DNA from: Panorpa germanica
Taxonomy: Eukaryota > Arthropoda > Insecta > Mecoptera > Panorpidae
Direction: 5' to 3'
Assembly (NCBI GenBank): GCA_963678705.1
Contig: OY783203.1
Coordinates: 45,136,347-45,200,346, forward strand
DNA: 64,000 nucleotides
The translations under genes and the position numbers were made by a program. The notes beneath the pieces were generated by a model that was given only the letters and a program-made list of their open reading frames with translations, had not been told where the DNA came from and did not search any database. Shown here piece after piece: positions 61,689 to 64,000 of the stretch (position 1 is its first letter; the number at the start of each line of letters is the position of its first letter).

Positions 61689-63839
61689 GTAAATCAATAT
61701 TTAATTTTTTATTTAACATCAATCTATTTCCGATGTCATGCTCATTTCCTCCGACCTACCTTTTTGACATTTCCACCTTTATTGACAGTTTGGTGAAATA
61801 GTCCACATCAGGAATATTTCTTTTCTACACCTTGGAAACTAAGTGAGAATACATGACAGATACATAACCTCTACATACAGGCATGGGACTTAGACCAAAA
61901 AACTTGTTTCTGAAAAATGTTTCATTTACCTATCAGAATTCTACAGTTTTACTTACAATCTTACATTCTTCAGCAGAAACCCAGCTTGTTAAGTTTGAGG
62001 ATTAATACAGGACTGCCTCTATACACTAATTACAAAGCATTTTAATTTATAATTGATTAGATACGTAAAGTGGCTACTATCCCATTAATATCCGAAAATG
62101 TATATATTTTGAAAGTTAGATATACTTGCTTCTATATTATGTGCAATTTCCGATTCTTGGATCTGATACACAACAGTGTATACATGCAGTTGCAGATTCT
62201 CTGGTTGAATCTGATACAATTCAACGCAACAATATTTACCTTGTCCGTTCACTCGTAGATATATATAACTTCCTTACATACAGAATATAGAATCAACATA
62301 TAGAATCCCTACAATAATAAAACGGAATATAAATTTGAAGTTTCTTAAATATCCAATAAATCATAATGTCTTAGTATGTGTGCCTATAACTGAGGACACG
62401 TTATTAAACTTTACCAAACACGTGTTTGCTTCTTATTAAGTACAATATAGCATAAACCCAGCGTAACACATGTGTTGAACACCGAAAACAGTGAACAGTG
62501 AACTCTAAACACTATCCCGTGTTTCTGTTTGTGCGGTTTGTGGATGATGATGACGAGTTCGCAAAGTCGACGAGTATCGCAATTTCAACATTCGCCAACA
62601 TATTAGCATAGCAAACACTCGTATAATATATGATACGAACCAGCTGTTAGAATGTCAACCACTACTATTCAATTTCTATAGAATAAATTAGTACTACAAA
62701 TATACCAATTAAATAATATTTTTGTTTATACATTTGTACGAGTATGTGTTAATACGAAAATAATTTGAATTTACTTTCGTATGTTTTTAACGATATATTT
62801 AGAACTTCGTTCTTTCTTTAAATTTAGTAATTATTATTTAAAACTGGTCTTGCACAAAATAGGGTATTTAATTTACAATTTTTTGTTGCACCTGACATGG
62901 TACATAACTGCAGAGTTTTTATAAAAGAAACGGCAGTTGTCAAATAAAATTATATCATAATTCACGTTTTTATTTAGTCATATTTAGTTATGTCACTTTG
63001 AAGCCAGTTACTTTATTATGTCGTTCTTTTTATTTGAATTCATAGTCAGTGCCTGTCTAAACTGTTTCCCGATTCCCTCCTCACTCTGGGTGCTTCTCAA
63101 CTTTCATTCGTAATCGCAATTTCAAGATCTATTTCTAGCCACTGTCTTTTTCTTCCCTAATCATATTGTCTTAATTTAGCACCTGCTGTTTTCTTTATCC
63201 TTGGGGTGGCACTGCCCCGAGTACTATAATAAGCAAGCGTTCTTGAATATACAACAGCATTTTTGATTAACAACTTTAAAGACCTCAAGAAATGACCCTA
63301 TAGAGTCAGATCTTCATAATTAATATTCTTTCATACGTCAAATATTCATAAATCTTACATACGAGTACTTCGCACTGTGTACCACTTGTACGAGTACTCA
63401 GGGCGCTGTCATATACTTGATCGCTATGCTAACATAATAAATGAATAATTGTTATGTGAAACCAATCCTCGGAAAGAAGACAGATCCGATGTGACCTAAT
63501 TTATCTTGTCAAGACATGATGTTGATTAATATCATGAGAAATTTTGCGAATGTCACTTTTATTTTTAATATTCTCCACTTATGTCATATCATCTTCACAT
63601 AATTTGAACTCTTGTTGACATTTATAAGAAATAAAAAGGAAAATCTTTGTTCTGAAATATTTTATTTGTTTTACTTCTTCAAATTTAGGGCACTTGTCCG
63701 ATATGTAATAGAAACGTATAAAAAAATCTCTTATCCTTGAGTATTACTTGTATAACATTGAAGTATAACTGACTACAATGACTTTTCTCTCAACATTTTT
63801 GGCAGAACACTCAATAGATTGTTTAACAATTCTTATGGC

Positions 63840-63960
63840 CCTTTCACACTGCAAACGTTTTTTGTGATATGCGATTTTATGACGAGGGTGTAGTCGCATT
63901 AGCACACTTTGTCTTGCGAGGAAATTTGTATTTTAATGTTTATTAATACATCACTGCAAC
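63840..63960 (-). mobile_element. Harbinger-like MITE fragment, second copy
   Basis: CCCTTTCACACTGCAAACG (63839-63857) looks like a terminal repeat. GGTGTAGTCGCATTAGCACA and then AATGTTTATTAATACATCAC match, inverted, the right half of the 21310-21630 element. The window ends before the other side. Confidence 0.45.
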
Positions 63961-64000
63961 TAATTCTGACATCACTGACACTGACAAGTACGAATAGCTT

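Overview
This window is an AT-rich stretch of an animal nuclear genome, almost certainly an insect. The genes are split by many short GT-AG introns, one encodes a ZAD-type C2H2 zinc-finger protein (an arthropod family), and the intergenic space carries tRNA-derived SINEs, DNA-transposon remnants and long (TA)n microsatellites. A decayed LINE tail near 15.4-16.2 kb resembles non-LTR elements I associate with ant and other hymenopteran genomes, so Hymenoptera is my best guess; that is inference only.

The first 28 kb is gene-rich. At the left edge are the last two coding exons of a MAST-family kinase (3-1191, + strand). Next is a 1,320-residue ZAD zinc-finger protein in five coding exons (6148-10997, +). 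It converges tail-to-tail on a five-exon FTSJ1/TRM7-type tRNA 2'-O-methyltransferase (11979-13181, -). Behind that lies a four-exon UFM1 gene (13740-14286, -). After about 3.6 kb of transposon debris comes a 17-exon FAM120A-like gene (constitutive coactivator of PPAR-gamma-like protein; 19812-28218, +). All exon models were built by hand from splice signals. Each sums to a whole number of codons and keeps the reading frame at every junction.

The right-hand 36 kb (28.4-64 kb) is gene-poor. Its one convincing coding piece is a first coding exon at 40369-40543 (+) behind a GC-richer promoter with a TATA box. I read it as the start of a class V aminotransferase-like gene whose next exon I could not find, so much of 40.5-64 kb may be its first intron. 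The rest is AT-rich DNA with at least two SINE families, a 726-bp non-autonomous hAT element with intact 8-bp target duplications, foldback and Harbinger-like inverted repeats, and three palindromic CRE motifs.

The genes do not form a pathway. FTSJ1 (tRNA modification), UFM1 (ubiquitin-like modifier) and FAM120A (RNA-binding scaffold) are housekeeping-type neighbours with no sign of operon organisation. I found no CRISPR array, prokaryotic operon or clearly new multi-gene system. The more unusual observations are the modular finger pairs of the ZAD protein, the long UFM1 C-terminal extension, in-frame alternative splice choices in the FAM120A homologue, and the families of mobile elements.
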